The notes beneath the pieces are model-generated. The model was not told the DNA's origin, searched no databases, and saw only the letters and a list, made by a program, of their open reading frames with translations. 64,000 bases of DNA, taken from the NCBI RefSeq assembly GCF_022179185.1, contig NZ_BPQJ01000030.1, positions 1 through 64,000 on the forward strand, given 5' to 3'. Position numbers and translations under genes: made by a program. Source of the DNA: Methylobacterium frigidaeris (GTDB lineage Bacteria; Pseudomonadota; Alphaproteobacteria; Rhizobiales; Beijerinckiaceae). Positions 9,232 through 22,909 of this stretch are shown piece after piece; position 1 is the first letter of the stretch; each line of letters opens with the position of its first letter.

Positions 9232-10464
9232 TTACTGCGTCAGCGGGCAGCCGCTGGCCTTCGCGGACAGGAACGCCTTGTCGCCGGGAATCGTCGCCAG
9301 TAGCTTGTAATAGTCCCACGGCGCCTTCGACTCGGCCGGCGACTTGACCTGGAACAGGTACATGTCGTGGACCATGCGGCCGTTGGCCTGCACCGTGCCG
9401 CCGCGGCCGAAGAAGTCGTCGACCTTCAGCTCGCGCATCTTGGCCGCTACCGCGTCGGTGTCGTCGGTACCGGCGGCCTTCACGGCCTTCAGGTAGTGCG
9501 CGACCGATGAATAGGTGCCGGCCTGGATCATGTTCGGCATCTTGCCGGTCTTGGCCATGTAGCGCTTGGCGAAGCTGCGGGCCTGGTCGTCGAGGTCCCA
9601 GTAATAGCCTTCGGTCAGCACGATGCCCTGGGCAGCCTTGAGGCCGAGGCCATGGACTTCCGCCAGGGTGAAGAGCAAGGCCGCGAGGCGCTGCCCGCCC
9701 TGGACGATGCCGAACTCCGCCGCCTGCTTGATCGCGTTCGAGGTGTCGAGCCCGGCATTGGCGAGGCCGATGATCTTGGCGCCCGACCCTTGGGCCTGGA
9801 GCAGGAACGACGAGAAGTCCTGCGCGCTCAGGGGATGGCGCACCGCGCCCACCACCTTGCCGCCCTTCTGGGTCACGTACTGGGTGACGTCGGCCTGGAG
9901 CGCGGTGCCGAAGGCGTAGTCGGCGGTGAGGAAGAACCAGGTATCACCGCCGGTCTCGACCAGCGAGCCGCCGGTGCCGACCGCGAGCGCGTGGGTGTCG
10001 TAGGCCCAGTGGAAGCCGTACGGCGTGCACTGCTTGCCGGTGAGGTCCGAGGTGGCGGCGCCGTCGACGATCGTGATCTTGCGTTTCTCCTTCGACAGGC
10101 CCTGCACGGCGAGCGCCACCGAGGAGGTGGTCAGTTCCATGATCGCGTCGACACGATCGGTGTCGTACCATTGCCGGGCGATGTTCGAGGCGATGTCCGG
10201 CTTGTTCTGGTGATCGGCATCGACGATCTGCACCGGCACGTCGAGGACCTTGCCCCCGAAATCCTCGACCGCCATTTTGGCCGCCTCGACCGAGCCGCGG
10301 CCGCCAAAATCGGCGTAGACGCCGGACTGGTCGTTGAGGATGCCGATCTTCACCACGCCGTCGGACACGCCCTTCTGGGGCCCTTGCGCCTGCGCGGCGA
10401 CCGCGAAGGCCAGTCCCGCGGCAAGCGCGGTGGTGCGGGCGAGCGCCCGGCTCAAACGTGTCAT
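9232..10464 (-). CDS. ABC transporter substrate-binding protein (branched-chain amino acid type)
   Basis: A 410-residue periplasmic receptor of the LivJ/Peripla_BP_6 family. A Sec signal peptide ends near VAAQAQG (about 27), followed by the family opening VVKIGILNDQSGVYADFGG and later phrases such as KPDIASNIARQWYDTDRVDAI. The ligand cannot be told from sequence; related Methylobacterium proteins are annotated for branched-chain amino acids, amides or aromatic acids. No permease or ATPase genes are adjacent, so it is an orphan receptor that must work with a transporter encoded elsewhere. It is divergent from secA across 242 bp. Confidence 0.9.
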   Translation of the reverse strand: MTRLSRALARTTALAAGLAFAVAAQAQGPQKGVSDGVVKIGILNDQSGVYADFGGRGSVEAAKMAVEDFGGKVLDVPVQIVDADHQNKPDIASNIARQWYDTDRVDAIMELTTSSVALAVQGLSKEKRKITIVDGAATSDLTGKQCTPYGFHWAYDTHALAVGTGGSLVETGGDTWFFLTADYAFGTALQADVTQYVTQKGGKVVGAVRHPLSAQDFSSFLLQAQGSGAKIIGLANAGLDTSNAIKQAAEFGIVQGGQRLAALLFTLAEVHGLGLKAAQGIVLTEGYYWDLDDQARSFAKRYMAKTGKMPNMIQAGTYSSVAHYLKAVKAAGTDDTDAVAAKMRELKVDDFFGRGGTVQANGRMVHDMYLFQVKSPAESKAPWDYYKLLATIPGDKAFLSAKASGCPLTQ

Positions 10465-10706
10465 GTCGTCCTCCCCGGCCGCTTCATTGCCCGTGCGGCC
10501 GTTATCCTGCTGAGTGGCAGAACGGCAGCTAGAGCGGTGCCGGAGCGGGAATCAAGCGGCGGATCCGCCCTCCTCCCCCCGTCTTTCGCAGCACGGCCAC
10601 GCTCGTGTCGTGCGACGGCTGCCTTTTGGGTGCACGGCTCCCTATATGGGCCTATAAGGCGCCCGCGGCGCGCGCCCAGACTGTTACGATCGATCGCAGG
10701 TTTACG

Positions 10707-13577
<2,871 letters not shown>

Positions 13578-13600
13578 TCTGAAGGCGGCGATGCGCGCCC

Positions 13601-13790
13601 AAACCCTCCCCCCTCTGCGGGGAGGGTGCCCCGCGGCGAGTGCGAAGCACTCGTGCGGGGGGTGGGAGAGGGGACGCCGCTTCCGGAAAGGTCGCGACCA
13701 GAGTGAAGGGCATCCCGTCCTTCAGCGTCGCGCTGCCCCTCTCCCGGCCTACTCCGTAGGCCACCCTCCCCCGCGGAGGGGGGAGGGTTT
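13601..13790. repeat. 190-bp nested inverted-repeat element
   Basis: The left end (AAACCCTCCCCCCTC with GCGGGGAGGGTG, 13601-13628) is the near-perfect reverse complement of the right end (13762-13790), and an inner pair (GGTGGGAGAGGGG near 13661 and GCCCCTCTCCCGG near 13735) also pairs. It fills the gap between convergent secA and the cyclotransferase gene. The pattern resembles extragenic palindromic repeats found in many copies in Methylobacterium and may double as a terminator for both genes. Confidence 0.6.
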
Positions 13791-13797
13791 CAAGCGC

Positions 13798-14214
13798 TCA
13801 CCGCTTCAGCGCCATCAATCCCCGTAAATACGTCTCCGGCAGCCCATTATCCCGCCCCGCCGCGATCACGCCTTCCAGGTAGCCCGGCCGGGGCACCCCG
13901 CCGCTGCCGCGTCCCAGATACACCAGCGCCCGCCGCACCCCGCCCTCGGTCGAGACCGGCTGCTGCGCCTTGACGTAGAGCCCGCTCGCCACGCCTTCGT
14001 AGCGGTCGAGGGCCGGCACGTCGCTCAAGCTCAGGTCCCAGAGTACGCCCCAGACCGTGCCGGTGGGGCAGCGCTCGACCGAGGCGTAACCCTCGCGCAT
14101 GATCACCAAGCGGTGGCGGTTGAGCCGGCCGAGGCCGAGCACACGCGAGGCGGGGCAGCGCCGGGCCATGGCGGCCCGGTCCATGTTGGAGCCGTAGGCG
14201 AAGTAGAGCGGCAC
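13798..14214 (-). CDS. Gamma-glutamylcyclotransferase-fold protein
   Basis: A 138-residue GGCT/AIG2-like protein. The N-terminal YFAYGSNM is the substrate-binding loop of the fold, and the Glu of DRYEGVASGLY is the probable catalytic acid. Family members release 5-oxoproline from gamma-glutamyl compounds or act on related amines; the exact substrate is unknown. I chose the GTG at 14214 (VPLYFAYG) because GGAGGG sits 8 bp upstream and the fold starts there. It begins 17 bp after pccA and is probably co-transcribed with it. Confidence 0.85.
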   Translation of the reverse strand: MPLYFAYGSNMDRAAMARRCPASRVLGLGRLNRHRLVIMREGYASVERCPTGTVWGVLWDLSLSDVPALDRYEGVASGLYVKAQQPVSTEGGVRRALVYLGRGSGGVPRPGYLEGVIAAGRDNGLPETYLRGLMALKR

Positions 14215-14231
14215 GAACGGCCCCCTCCGCC

Positions 14232-16235
<2,004 letters not shown>

Positions 16236-16363
16236 CGGAGCGCGCACTCGAGCCTTTGGGGGGAGCCGGGCCGGGGTGGGTCACACCCAAGCTCATCCCC
16301 GTTAAAGCATGGCGCGCGCGCCGCAAAGCCGGCTGTTCTCGGCCAAACGGTCGAAACCCACGC

Positions 16364-16813
16364 TCACGCGGCGACCGCGTAGGACAGGATCTCCTCGACC
16401 GCGTCCTCGGCGCCGGCCCGCGCCCGGTTGGCCTTGAGGGCGAAGCTGATCAGGACCGGGTCGTTGGTCTCGGCCTCGCGCACCACCTCGACGGCGATGC
16501 GCGCGCCAATGGCGGTCGGGCCGCGGCCGCAGCCGAGCGAGGCGGCGAGCCAGTGGGCGGTATCGGCGTCGATATGCCCGGTCGGCCGCTCGCCCCACAC
16601 GGCGAAATCGACGATCGCCGCGACCAGCCAGTCGCCGAAGGTCTCGTCGGCCCCCGGGATCGCCCGGTCGAGGCCGAACAGCATGTCGGCCTCGTCGCGG
16701 CAGGTCAGCCCGTCGGGCAGCACCGCCCGGTTCAGCTCGCGCACGTCCTCCAGGCTGATGGCGCCGGCGGCGATGATACGGTTGCAGAAGTGTTGCAGCG
16801 AAGCGTTGGTCAT
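16364..16813 (-). CDS. Conserved hypothetical protein
   Basis: I do not recognise a domain. The 149-residue acidic soluble protein has phrases such as ISLEDVRELNRAVLPDG and FGLDRAIPGADETFGDWLVAA, a helical pattern, and no export signal or membrane segment. The codon pattern is typical of the window and GGGGAGG lies 10 bp before the ATG, so it is very likely expressed. It lies upstream of pccA in the same direction (128-bp gap), so some link with propionyl-CoA metabolism is possible but unsupported. Confidence 0.75.
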   Translation of the reverse strand: MTNASLQHFCNRIIAAGAISLEDVRELNRAVLPDGLTCRDEADMLFGLDRAIPGADETFGDWLVAAIVDFAVWGERPTGHIDADTAHWLAASLGCGRGPTAIGARIAVEVVREAETNDPVLISFALKANRARAGAEDAVEEILSYAVAA

Positions 16814-16996
16814 CTGTCTGTGCCTCCCCGGCCTTTGTTGTGCCGGTGCTTGTCCCTGTGTGAGGAGGACTATGCGGGATGGAAGGGCGTCAACAAGTTA
16901 ACGGCGGGATCTGAATCCCTGTTCAGGTTAAAGCCTGGCAACGGGACGGCGTTGCTAAAGGGTTGCGATGGTCCGTACGATGCGAGCCCTTCGAAC

Positions 16997-17674
16997 TCAG
17001 ATCGTCCGCCAGGGGGCGGCCTCGTGCGGGGCCCGCTCCAGATGGTCGAGGAGGGCGAGAACCAGGGCGAGAGCCGCGTGGCTGCCGGTGATCCAGGGAC
17101 CGGCCGTCCCATCCTTCTCCAACCGGACCGTCGTGGAGCGGCCATGGCGTCGCAGCGCGAAGCCGTAACCGGGCAGCGCCTTGTCGAGCAGGCGGACCGC
17201 CTCGTCGTAGGAGGTGATGAAGTCGCGCACGCTCATGCCGCAGGCGGTCACGTAGTAGTGCGGCTCGAACCAGCCCTGGAGGATCATCCGGGCATGTCCC
17301 CCGGGGCCGACGACGAGTGGCGGGCCCTGCCCATCGTCGTCGAGCGCGATCTTGTCGATGCACAACCCCCATCGTCTGCCCTTCGACGTCGCGATGGTGT
17401 GGAAGAGGGCGTCGACGAGTTCCCCATTGGCCTGCGTCTCGCGCCATCGATAGGCGTACGTGTTGGATAGCCGCTCGCTCAGGGCACGGAGTCGAGCCGG
17501 ATCGACGCGGCGCGGATCCGGCGGGATCTGCTTGAAGCGCTGACCGCGATACTCGCCGATCATCGCGTCGATCGCTTGCTCCTCGAGGTCGTGGCGCCGG
17601 TACCGCCAGCGTCGGACCGGCCCGATGGTCTGGAGCCTCCACAACAGCGTCCAGCACCAGACCGGCATGACCAT
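16997..17674 (-). CDS. Hypothetical protein
   Basis: No function is recognised. The 225-residue product starts MVMPVWCWTLLWRLQTIG, has an Arg-rich segment (RRWRYRRHDLEEQ), then a mixed alpha/beta region with GWFEPHYYVTACGMSVRDFITSYDEAV and a C-terminal HAALALVLALLDHLERAP helix. I chose the ATG at 17674 because GGGAGGAG lies 6 bp upstream; the longer frame lacks such a site. The region 16814-16996 before the next gene holds nothing I can name. Confidence 0.65.
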   Translation of the reverse strand: MVMPVWCWTLLWRLQTIGPVRRWRYRRHDLEEQAIDAMIGEYRGQRFKQIPPDPRRVDPARLRALSERLSNTYAYRWRETQANGELVDALFHTIATSKGRRWGLCIDKIALDDDGQGPPLVVGPGGHARMILQGWFEPHYYVTACGMSVRDFITSYDEAVRLLDKALPGYGFALRRHGRSTTVRLEKDGTAGPWITGSHAALALVLALLDHLERAPHEAAPWRTI

Positions 17675-17858
17675 CCGTGTCTCCTCCCGTCCGATGCATT
17701 GTTCATCGATCAGTCGTCGCTGGATCGGGCCACGGCCCGCCCGGCCCGACGACCGCGCGCTCACCGTCGCGCCTGCCCCGCCGCGCTCGGATGGAGAGAC
17801 GGCGGCGATGCTGCGCCGGGGGGTGGGGTCGCGCGCGTGCTCGCCGCGGCATCCGCGA

Positions 17859-18416
17859 TCAGGCGGCCGTTCCCGGCCGCAGATAGCCGAACATGTGCGG
17901 CACGTAATCGGCTTTCCCGAGCGGGACGCCCTGGCTGCGCAGGATCGCGTAGGCGGTCACGAGGTGGAAGTAGAATTGCGGCAGGGCCCAGTCCCGCGCG
18001 TAGTCCTCCCCCGTCATGTCGAAGACCATGCCGGTCGGCAGCGTCAGCGTCACCGGAAGGCCCGCTCCGGCATCCAGCTCGTCCGGCGCGACGGCGTCGA
18101 GCCGCGCCAGGGCCTCGGCGATGCAGCCCTCGGCGTCCAGGATCGAGCCCGGCCGCTCACCCGCCTCCCGGCCCTCGCGCGCGAGATCGTCGAGCGCCGG
18201 CGGCAGGGGCTCGCCACGGAGCCGATGGATCGCCTCCCGGGCTTGCAGGCAGGCGAAGCGCACCTGCGACGACAGCGGGTACATGTCGGCGGCGAGGCGG
18301 CGCGACATCAGCCCGTCGGCCTCCGCGCCACCCTGCTCGCGCGCCTTGTCGAGCCAGCCCGAGAGGGCCCGCAGCATCTGTGCGTAGGTGGGGACGAGCC
18401 GTTGCGTCAGGGACAT
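17859..18416 (-). CDS. DUF1993 family protein
   Basis: A 185-residue DUF1993 protein. The family's marks are an all-helical DinB-like fold with an opening such as PTYAQMLRALSGWLDKA and a conserved C-terminal block, here ALPQFYFHLVTAYAILRSQGVPLGKADYV. Its biochemical role is unknown; the DinB-like fold suggests a metal-dependent enzyme. Two ATGs lie six bases apart: GAGGA abuts the first (18422) but is ideally spaced from the second, so I start at 18416 (MSLTQRL). Confidence 0.88.
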   Translation of the reverse strand: MSLTQRLVPTYAQMLRALSGWLDKAREQGGAEADGLMSRRLAADMYPLSSQVRFACLQAREAIHRLRGEPLPPALDDLAREGREAGERPGSILDAEGCIAEALARLDAVAPDELDAGAGLPVTLTLPTGMVFDMTGEDYARDWALPQFYFHLVTAYAILRSQGVPLGKADYVPHMFGYLRPGTAA

Positions 18417-18454
18417 GGCCATTCCTCATTCGAGGGCGTGGCGCGCCGGACCGT

Positions 18455-19054
18455 CTACCGCACGATCACCTTCGCGTCCGCCCCGACCCGGTTGTACAGG
18501 TCGACCACGTCGATGTTGCGCATCCGGATGCAGCCAGACGACGCCGCCTGGCCGATCCGCTCCGGCTCGTTGGTCCCGTGGATGCGGTAGAGCGTGTCCT
18601 TGCCGCTGGCATCCGCCAGGTAGAGGGCGCGGGCCCCGAGCGGATTGGCGGGACCGCCCTGCATCGCGTGGACGTGGGGCCAGCGCTTGATCATCTCGGC
18701 CGGCGGATGCCAGTCCGGCCAGGCGGCCTTGCGGAAGATCCGGGCATTGCCGGACCAGCCATAGGCCTCGTCGCCGACGGTGACGCCGTAGCGGATCGCC
18801 TTGCGGTCGGGCAGGACGTAGTAGAGCTGGCGCTCCTTCGTCTCGACCACGATCGTGCCCGGCGCCTCGCCGGTCGGATCCTCGATCATGTAGCGGGCGA
18901 AGCGCCGGTCGATTTCCGGCTCCGGCACCATCGCCATCCACTCCTTGTCCTTGGCCGACAATTCGGGATCGGGGGTGGCGCGGTATAGGCAGCCCGGCAG
19001 CGCCAGGAGGGCTCCCGTCAGAACGGTCGCGAGGGCGAGACGGGGGCGGCGCAT
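18455..19054 (-). CDS. L,D-transpeptidase lipoprotein (YkuD domain)
   Basis: A 199-residue envelope enzyme that makes 3-3 peptidoglycan cross-links or attaches proteins to peptidoglycan. A lipoprotein signal with lipobox LPGC lies near residue 21, followed by a spacer and the YkuD domain. The catalytic motif is HGTNEP...SSGCIRM with the active-site cysteine, then the stretch RNIDVVDLYNRV. ATG 19054 (MRRPRLAL) gives a normal lipoprotein signal; a TTG further upstream is less likely. The neighbouring DUF1993 gene, 38 bp downstream, may share the transcript. Confidence 0.92.
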   Translation of the reverse strand: MRRPRLALATVLTGALLALPGCLYRATPDPELSAKDKEWMAMVPEPEIDRRFARYMIEDPTGEAPGTIVVETKERQLYYVLPDRKAIRYGVTVGDEAYGWSGNARIFRKAAWPDWHPPAEMIKRWPHVHAMQGGPANPLGARALYLADASGKDTLYRIHGTNEPERIGQAASSGCIRMRNIDVVDLYNRVGADAKVIVR

Positions 19055-19262
19055 CGGGGAAGAACCTTGCAAGTCGGCGGGCTGACCCGCGAATCAGTCG
19101 TCGCCCGAGCCTAAAGCGTGGCCGTTGGGGCGCGAAGCGGGGGAAAACGGTCCCGCGCGAGTTGCCGCGCCTGTGTTGCGTCCGGGCCATGGCCCTGCCA
19201 CGGTGCGGGCCGGGGATGGCCGGTCACGGGACCGGCCTGCGGGAACGCTTGAAGCGGGCACG

Positions 19263-20192
19263 ATGACGACGCTGTATCTCTGCCATCCGGCCTCCCTCGA
19301 CCACGACACGCCGCCGGGCCACCCCGAGCGGGCCGATCGCATCCGGGTGATCGAGCGGGTGCTGGAGGACGAGCGCTTCGCCGCCCTGGTGCGCGAGCAG
19401 GCGCCGCTCGCCGACCTCGCGGTCGCGGGCCTCGCCCATCCAGAGAACTACGTCGCGGCGATCGCCGCGGTCGCGCCGGACGAGGGGCTGGTCGGCATCG
19501 ATTCCGACACGGTGATGTCCCCGGGCTCCCTGGAGGCCGCCCGACGGGCCCTCGGCGCGGCCGTGCGGGCCGTCGACGAGGTGATGGGGGGCCGCGTCGC
19601 CAACGCCTTCGCGGCGATGCGCCCGCCGGGCCACCATGCCGAGCGCGAGCGCGCCATGGGCTTCTGCCTGTTCAACACCGCGGCGGTGGCGGCGCGCCAT
19701 GCGCGCAAGCACCACGGCGCCGCCCGGGTGGCCCTGGTCGACTGGGACGTCCATCACGGCAATGGCTCGCAGGACATCTTCTGGGACGATCCGAGCGTGC
19801 TATACGCCTCGACCCACCAGATGCCGCTCTTCCCCGGCACCGGCGCGGCGTCCGAGCGCGGCGAGCACGACACCATCGTCAACGTGCCGCTGCATGCCGG
19901 TGACGACGGCGACACCTTCCGCGAGGCCTTCGTCCACGGCGTGCTGCCGCGCCTCGACGCGTTCCGGCCCGACCTGATCGTGATCTCGGCCGGGTTCGAC
20001 GCCCACTGGCGCGATCCGCTCGCCAACCTGAAGCTCACCGAGGCCGATTTCGCCTGGGCGACCCGGGAGGTGATGGAGATCGCCGAGCGCCACTGCGGCG
20101 GCCGCGTCGTGTCGCTGCTGGAGGGCGGCTACGACCTGATCGGATTGTCGAAGTCTGTCGCGGCCCATGTCGAGACGCTGATGGGACGCTGA
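19263..20192 (+). CDS. Histone deacetylase-like (AcuC/HdaH) amidohydrolase
   Basis: A 309-residue member of the class II histone deacetylase/acetoin-utilisation family, zinc amidohydrolases that deacetylate polyamines or protein lysines in bacteria. The paired active-site histidines are in RPPGHHAERERAMGFCLFN, and the zinc ligands are in DWDVHHGNG and the later GFDAHWRDPL. The full catalytic set is present. ATG 19263 (MTTLYLCHP) is the family start. The gene is alone on its strand, followed by a REP-like repeat pair. Confidence 0.92.
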   Translation: MTTLYLCHPASLDHDTPPGHPERADRIRVIERVLEDERFAALVREQAPLADLAVAGLAHPENYVAAIAAVAPDEGLVGIDSDTVMSPGSLEAARRALGAAVRAVDEVMGGRVANAFAAMRPPGHHAERERAMGFCLFNTAAVAARHARKHHGAARVALVDWDVHHGNGSQDIFWDDPSVLYASTHQMPLFPGTGAASERGEHDTIVNVPLHAGDDGDTFREAFVHGVLPRLDAFRPDLIVISAGFDAHWRDPLANLKLTEADFAWATREVMEIAERHCGGRVVSLLEGGYDLIGLSKSVAAHVETLMGR

Positions 20193-20250
20193 GGGCTCGC
20201 TCGACAGGATCGGCCAGTTCGAACCCGTGCTCGTGCCGACACGACGTCAC

Positions 20251-20387
20251 GCTCCCCCGGGGCGCGCCGCAGGCGAGAACCCGGGATCCCTCATCGCCGA
20301 CAGCGCAGGATGAGGCGGAACGCGGTCCGCACCGTCCCGAACCGTCGGCGGTCATGGATCCTGGGTTCCGCTGCGCGGCCCCGGGGT
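20251..20387. repeat. Facing pair of REP-like repeats
   Basis: Two copies of the GGATCC/CCCCGG element lie head to head: 20251-20290 (CCCCCGGGGCGCGCCGCAGG then CCCGGGATCCC) and 20354-20387 (TGGATCCTGGGTTCC then GCGCGGCCCCGGGG). The 63 bp between them includes CTCATCGCCGACAG and GCAGGATGAGG. This bipartite arrangement resembles a BIME and fills the gap between convergent HDAC and ribBA genes. Confidence 0.5.
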
Positions 20388-20438
20388 TGACGCCGAGAGC
20401 GTCGATGGCGTCGAGGGTGCGAGCCGCCGCCGACGCCC

Positions 20439-21740
20439 CTACCCCTCCAGCGGCTCGTCGCCGACCATCTCGATCCCGAAGCCCGACAGGCCGACATAGG
20501 ACCGCGCGGCGCTCGAGATGTTGCGGATCGAGACCACGCCGAGGTCGCGCAGGATCTGGGCGCCCAAGCCCACCTCGCGCCACTGGCGCACCCGGGCCGC
20601 CTCGGCCCCGTCCTCGCCGGCCCCGTCGGGCAGCTGCGACAGCGGCACCCCGGCGGTGCCGTCGCGCAGGTAGACCAGCACGCCGCGGCCCTCCTGCGCG
20701 AAGCGGCGCATCACCGCCTCGATGGTGCGGCCGCCCTCGATCACGTCCGCCACCACGTTCGAGCGGTGCAGCCGCACCAGCACGTCGCGGCCCTCGCCGA
20801 TGCGGCCGTGCACGAAGGCGAATTGCTGCATCGGCTCGAACGGCGTGGAGTAGGCGTAGCCGGTCATCTCGCCCCACTCGGTCTTGACCGGGAAGGTACC
20901 GACCCGCTCGACCAGCTTCTCGCGGGCTTGGCGGTAGGAGATCAGCTCGGCGACGGAGATCTGCTTCAGGCCGTGCTTCTCCGCGAAGGCCGTGATCTGC
21001 GGCCCCTTCATCACGGTGCCGTCGTCGTTGGCGAGCTCGCAGATCACGCCGACGGGCGGGAGCTTCGTCAGCCGGCACAGGTCGACGGCGGCCTCGGTAT
21101 GGCCGGAGCGCATCAGCACGCCGCCATCCTTGGCGATCAGCGGGAAGACGTGGCCGGGGCGCACGAAGTCGGTCGCGCCCATGTTGCCGTTGGCGAGCGC
21201 CCGCACGGTGTTGCAGCGCTGCTCGGCAGAGATGCCGGTGGTCAGTCCGTGCTTGACGTCCACCGTGACCGTGAAGGCGGTGCCGAGCGGCGCGTCGTTC
21301 GAGGCCACCATCGGCTCGAGGCGCAGGCGCTTGGCCTCCGCGGCGGTGATCGGCGCGCAGACGATGCCGCAGGTGTTGCGGATGATGAACGCCATCTTCT
21401 CCGGCGTGCAGAGCGAGGCGGCGACGACGAGGTCGCCCTCGTTCTCGCGGTCGTCGTCGTCAGTCACGACCACGATCTCGCCGCGGGCGAAGGCGTCGAG
21501 GGCCTCGATGATGGATGCGTGGGTCACGGGCATCTCCTGTCCCAGGAGCGCGAGCCCCAGGAAGTCGTTGGGGGTGACGGCGCCGCCGGTCTCCCGCGCC
21601 ACGGCCGCCGCCGTCTCCCGCGAGAGCCAGGGCTCGGGATTGTTGCACAAGCCCGTCACCGCCGCCGGCGAGAGCCCGCAGCGCCGCGCGAAGTCGAGGC
21701 GGGTCACGCCCTGCTGCCGGAGCCAGTCGCCGAGTTTCAC
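20439..21740 (-). CDS. ribBA: HTH-fused DHBP synthase with degenerate GTP cyclohydrolase II-like domain
   Basis: This 433-residue protein has three parts. Residues 1-68 look like a Cro/YdaS-type helix-turn-helix (LDFARRCGLSPAAVTGLCNN). Residues about 72-275 are 3,4-dihydroxy-2-butanone-4-phosphate synthase, the first branch enzyme for riboflavin's xylene ring, with DDDDRENEGDLVVAA and VLMRSGHTEAAVDL. The rest resembles GTP cyclohydrolase II, but the zinc cysteines and the usual substrate loop are missing (LHRSNVVADVIEGG), so it is probably inactive. The start is a GTG; an ATG/GTG pair near 21533, with AGGAG just before it, could give an HTH-less enzyme. It follows aroC by 53 bp. Confidence 0.85.
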   Translation of the reverse strand: MKLGDWLRQQGVTRLDFARRCGLSPAAVTGLCNNPEPWLSRETAAAVARETGGAVTPNDFLGLALLGQEMPVTHASIIEALDAFARGEIVVVTDDDDRENEGDLVVAASLCTPEKMAFIIRNTCGIVCAPITAAEAKRLRLEPMVASNDAPLGTAFTVTVDVKHGLTTGISAEQRCNTVRALANGNMGATDFVRPGHVFPLIAKDGGVLMRSGHTEAAVDLCRLTKLPPVGVICELANDDGTVMKGPQITAFAEKHGLKQISVAELISYRQAREKLVERVGTFPVKTEWGEMTGYAYSTPFEPMQQFAFVHGRIGEGRDVLVRLHRSNVVADVIEGGRTIEAVMRRFAQEGRGVLVYLRDGTAGVPLSQLPDGAGEDGAEAARVRQWREVGLGAQILRDLGVVSIRNISSAARSYVGLSGFGIEMVGDEPLEG

Positions 21741-21763
21741 GCCCCCGTCATAGCCTGCCGGCC

Positions 21764-21782
21764 GTTTCAGTCAAACTGAAAC
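21764..21782. promoter_or_regulatory. Perfect 8+3+8 palindrome upstream of ribBA
   Basis: GTTTCAGT, spacer CAA, ACTGAAAC at 21764-21782, 23 bp before the ribBA start codon. A third half-site CTGAAAC is at 21803-21809, overlapping the end of aroC, and GTTTCA recurs at 21734-21739 at the ribBA start. There is no T-run, so it looks like an operator rather than a terminator. That the HTH of RibBA binds it is inference. Confidence 0.5.
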
Positions 21783-21793
21783 AGTCGGTGCAT

Positions 21794-22909
21794 TCACGCA
21801 GGCTGAAACCCCGCCCCTTCTCCGACCTGGCCACGGTGGCGCAACCAGTGGTCTGCGAGCACGCAGGCCATCATCGCCTCGCCCACCGGCACCGCCCGGA
21901 TACCGACGCAGGGGTCATGACGGCCCTTGGTCCGCAGGTCGACCGGGCGGTTGTCGCGGGTGACGCTCGCCCGCGGGGTGAGGATCGAGGAGGTCGGCTT
22001 GACGGCGAAGCGGCAGACCAGCGGCTGTCCGGTCGAGATGCCGCCGAGCACGCCGCCGGCATGGTTGGCGAGGAAGATCGGGCGCCCGTCATTGCCGGGC
22101 CGCATCTCGTCGGCATTCTCCTCGCCACGCAGGGCGGCGGCCGCGAAGCCGTCGCCGATCTCGACGCCCTTGACGGCGTTGATCGACATCATGGCGGCGG
22201 CGAGATCGGCGTCGAGCTTGCCGTAGACCGGCGCGCCGAGGCCGACGGGTACGCCCTCGGCCACCACCTCGATCACCGCGCCGACCGAAGAGCCCGCCTT
22301 GCGGATGCCGTCGAGGTAGTCCGCCCACTGCGCCGCCGCGGTCGCGTCCGGGCAGAAGAACGGGTTGTTGTGCACCTCGTCCCAGTCGAAGCGGGCGCGG
22401 TCGATCGCGTGCGGGCCGATCTTCACCAGGGCGCCGCGGATCGTCACCCCGGCGAGAACCTTGCGGGCGACGGCGCCCGCCGCCACCCGGGCCGCGGTCT
22501 CGCGGGCCGAGGAGCGCCCGCCGCCGCGATAATCGCGGATGCCGTACTTGGCGTCGTAGGCGTAATCGGCGTGGCCCGGCCGGTAGCTGTCGCGGATCTC
22601 CGAATAGTCCTTCGAGCGCTGATCGACGTTCTCGATCATCAGGGCGATCGGTGTGCCGGTGGTGAGCTGGCGCCCGGCCGTGCGCTCGTCCGAGAACACG
22701 CCCGAGAGGATGCGGACCTGGTCCGGCTCCTGGCGCTGGGTGGTGAAGCGGGACTGGCCCGGCCTGCGGCGGTCGAGTTCGGCCTGGATCTCGGCCGCCT
22801 CCAGGGGGATCAGCGGCGGACAACCGTCGACGACGCAGCCGAGGGCCGGGCCGTGGCTCTCGCCGAAGGTGGTGACGCGGAAGAGGTGGCCGAAGCTGTT
22901 ATGGGACAT
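21794..22909 (-). CDS. aroC: Chorismate synthase
   Basis: AroC converts 5-enolpyruvylshikimate-3-phosphate to chorismate using reduced FMN. The 371-residue enzyme has signature 1 in FGESHGPALGCVVDG near the N-terminus, signature 2 in GRSSARETAARVAAGAVA, and the RPGHADYAYDAKYG block. ATG 22909 (MSHNSFGHLF) is the universal start; an upstream in-frame extension is Arg/Ala-rich with no homology and is excluded. It is followed by ribBA, whose use of FMN's pathway makes the pairing biologically sensible, though the gap with a palindrome suggests separate control. Confidence 0.97.
   Translation of the reverse strand: MSHNSFGHLFRVTTFGESHGPALGCVVDGCPPLIPLEAAEIQAELDRRRPGQSRFTTQRQEPDQVRILSGVFSDERTAGRQLTTGTPIALMIENVDQRSKDYSEIRDSYRPGHADYAYDAKYGIRDYRGGGRSSARETAARVAAGAVARKVLAGVTIRGALVKIGPHAIDRARFDWDEVHNNPFFCPDATAAAQWADYLDGIRKAGSSVGAVIEVVAEGVPVGLGAPVYGKLDADLAAAMMSINAVKGVEIGDGFAAAALRGEENADEMRPGNDGRPIFLANHAGGVLGGISTGQPLVCRFAVKPTSSILTPRASVTRDNRPVDLRTKGRHDPCVGIRAVPVGEAMMACVLADHWLRHRGQVGEGAGFQPA

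Noticed and set aside
16861..16901. Nine-codon reading frame on the + strand with GAGGAGG upstream (ATG at 16872)
   Set aside because: No gene follows on that strand, so a leader-peptide role is not supported; chance is enough.
21741..21793. FMN riboswitch upstream of ribBA
   Set aside because: The conserved RFN elements are absent; the 53-bp gap is too short to hold the structure.
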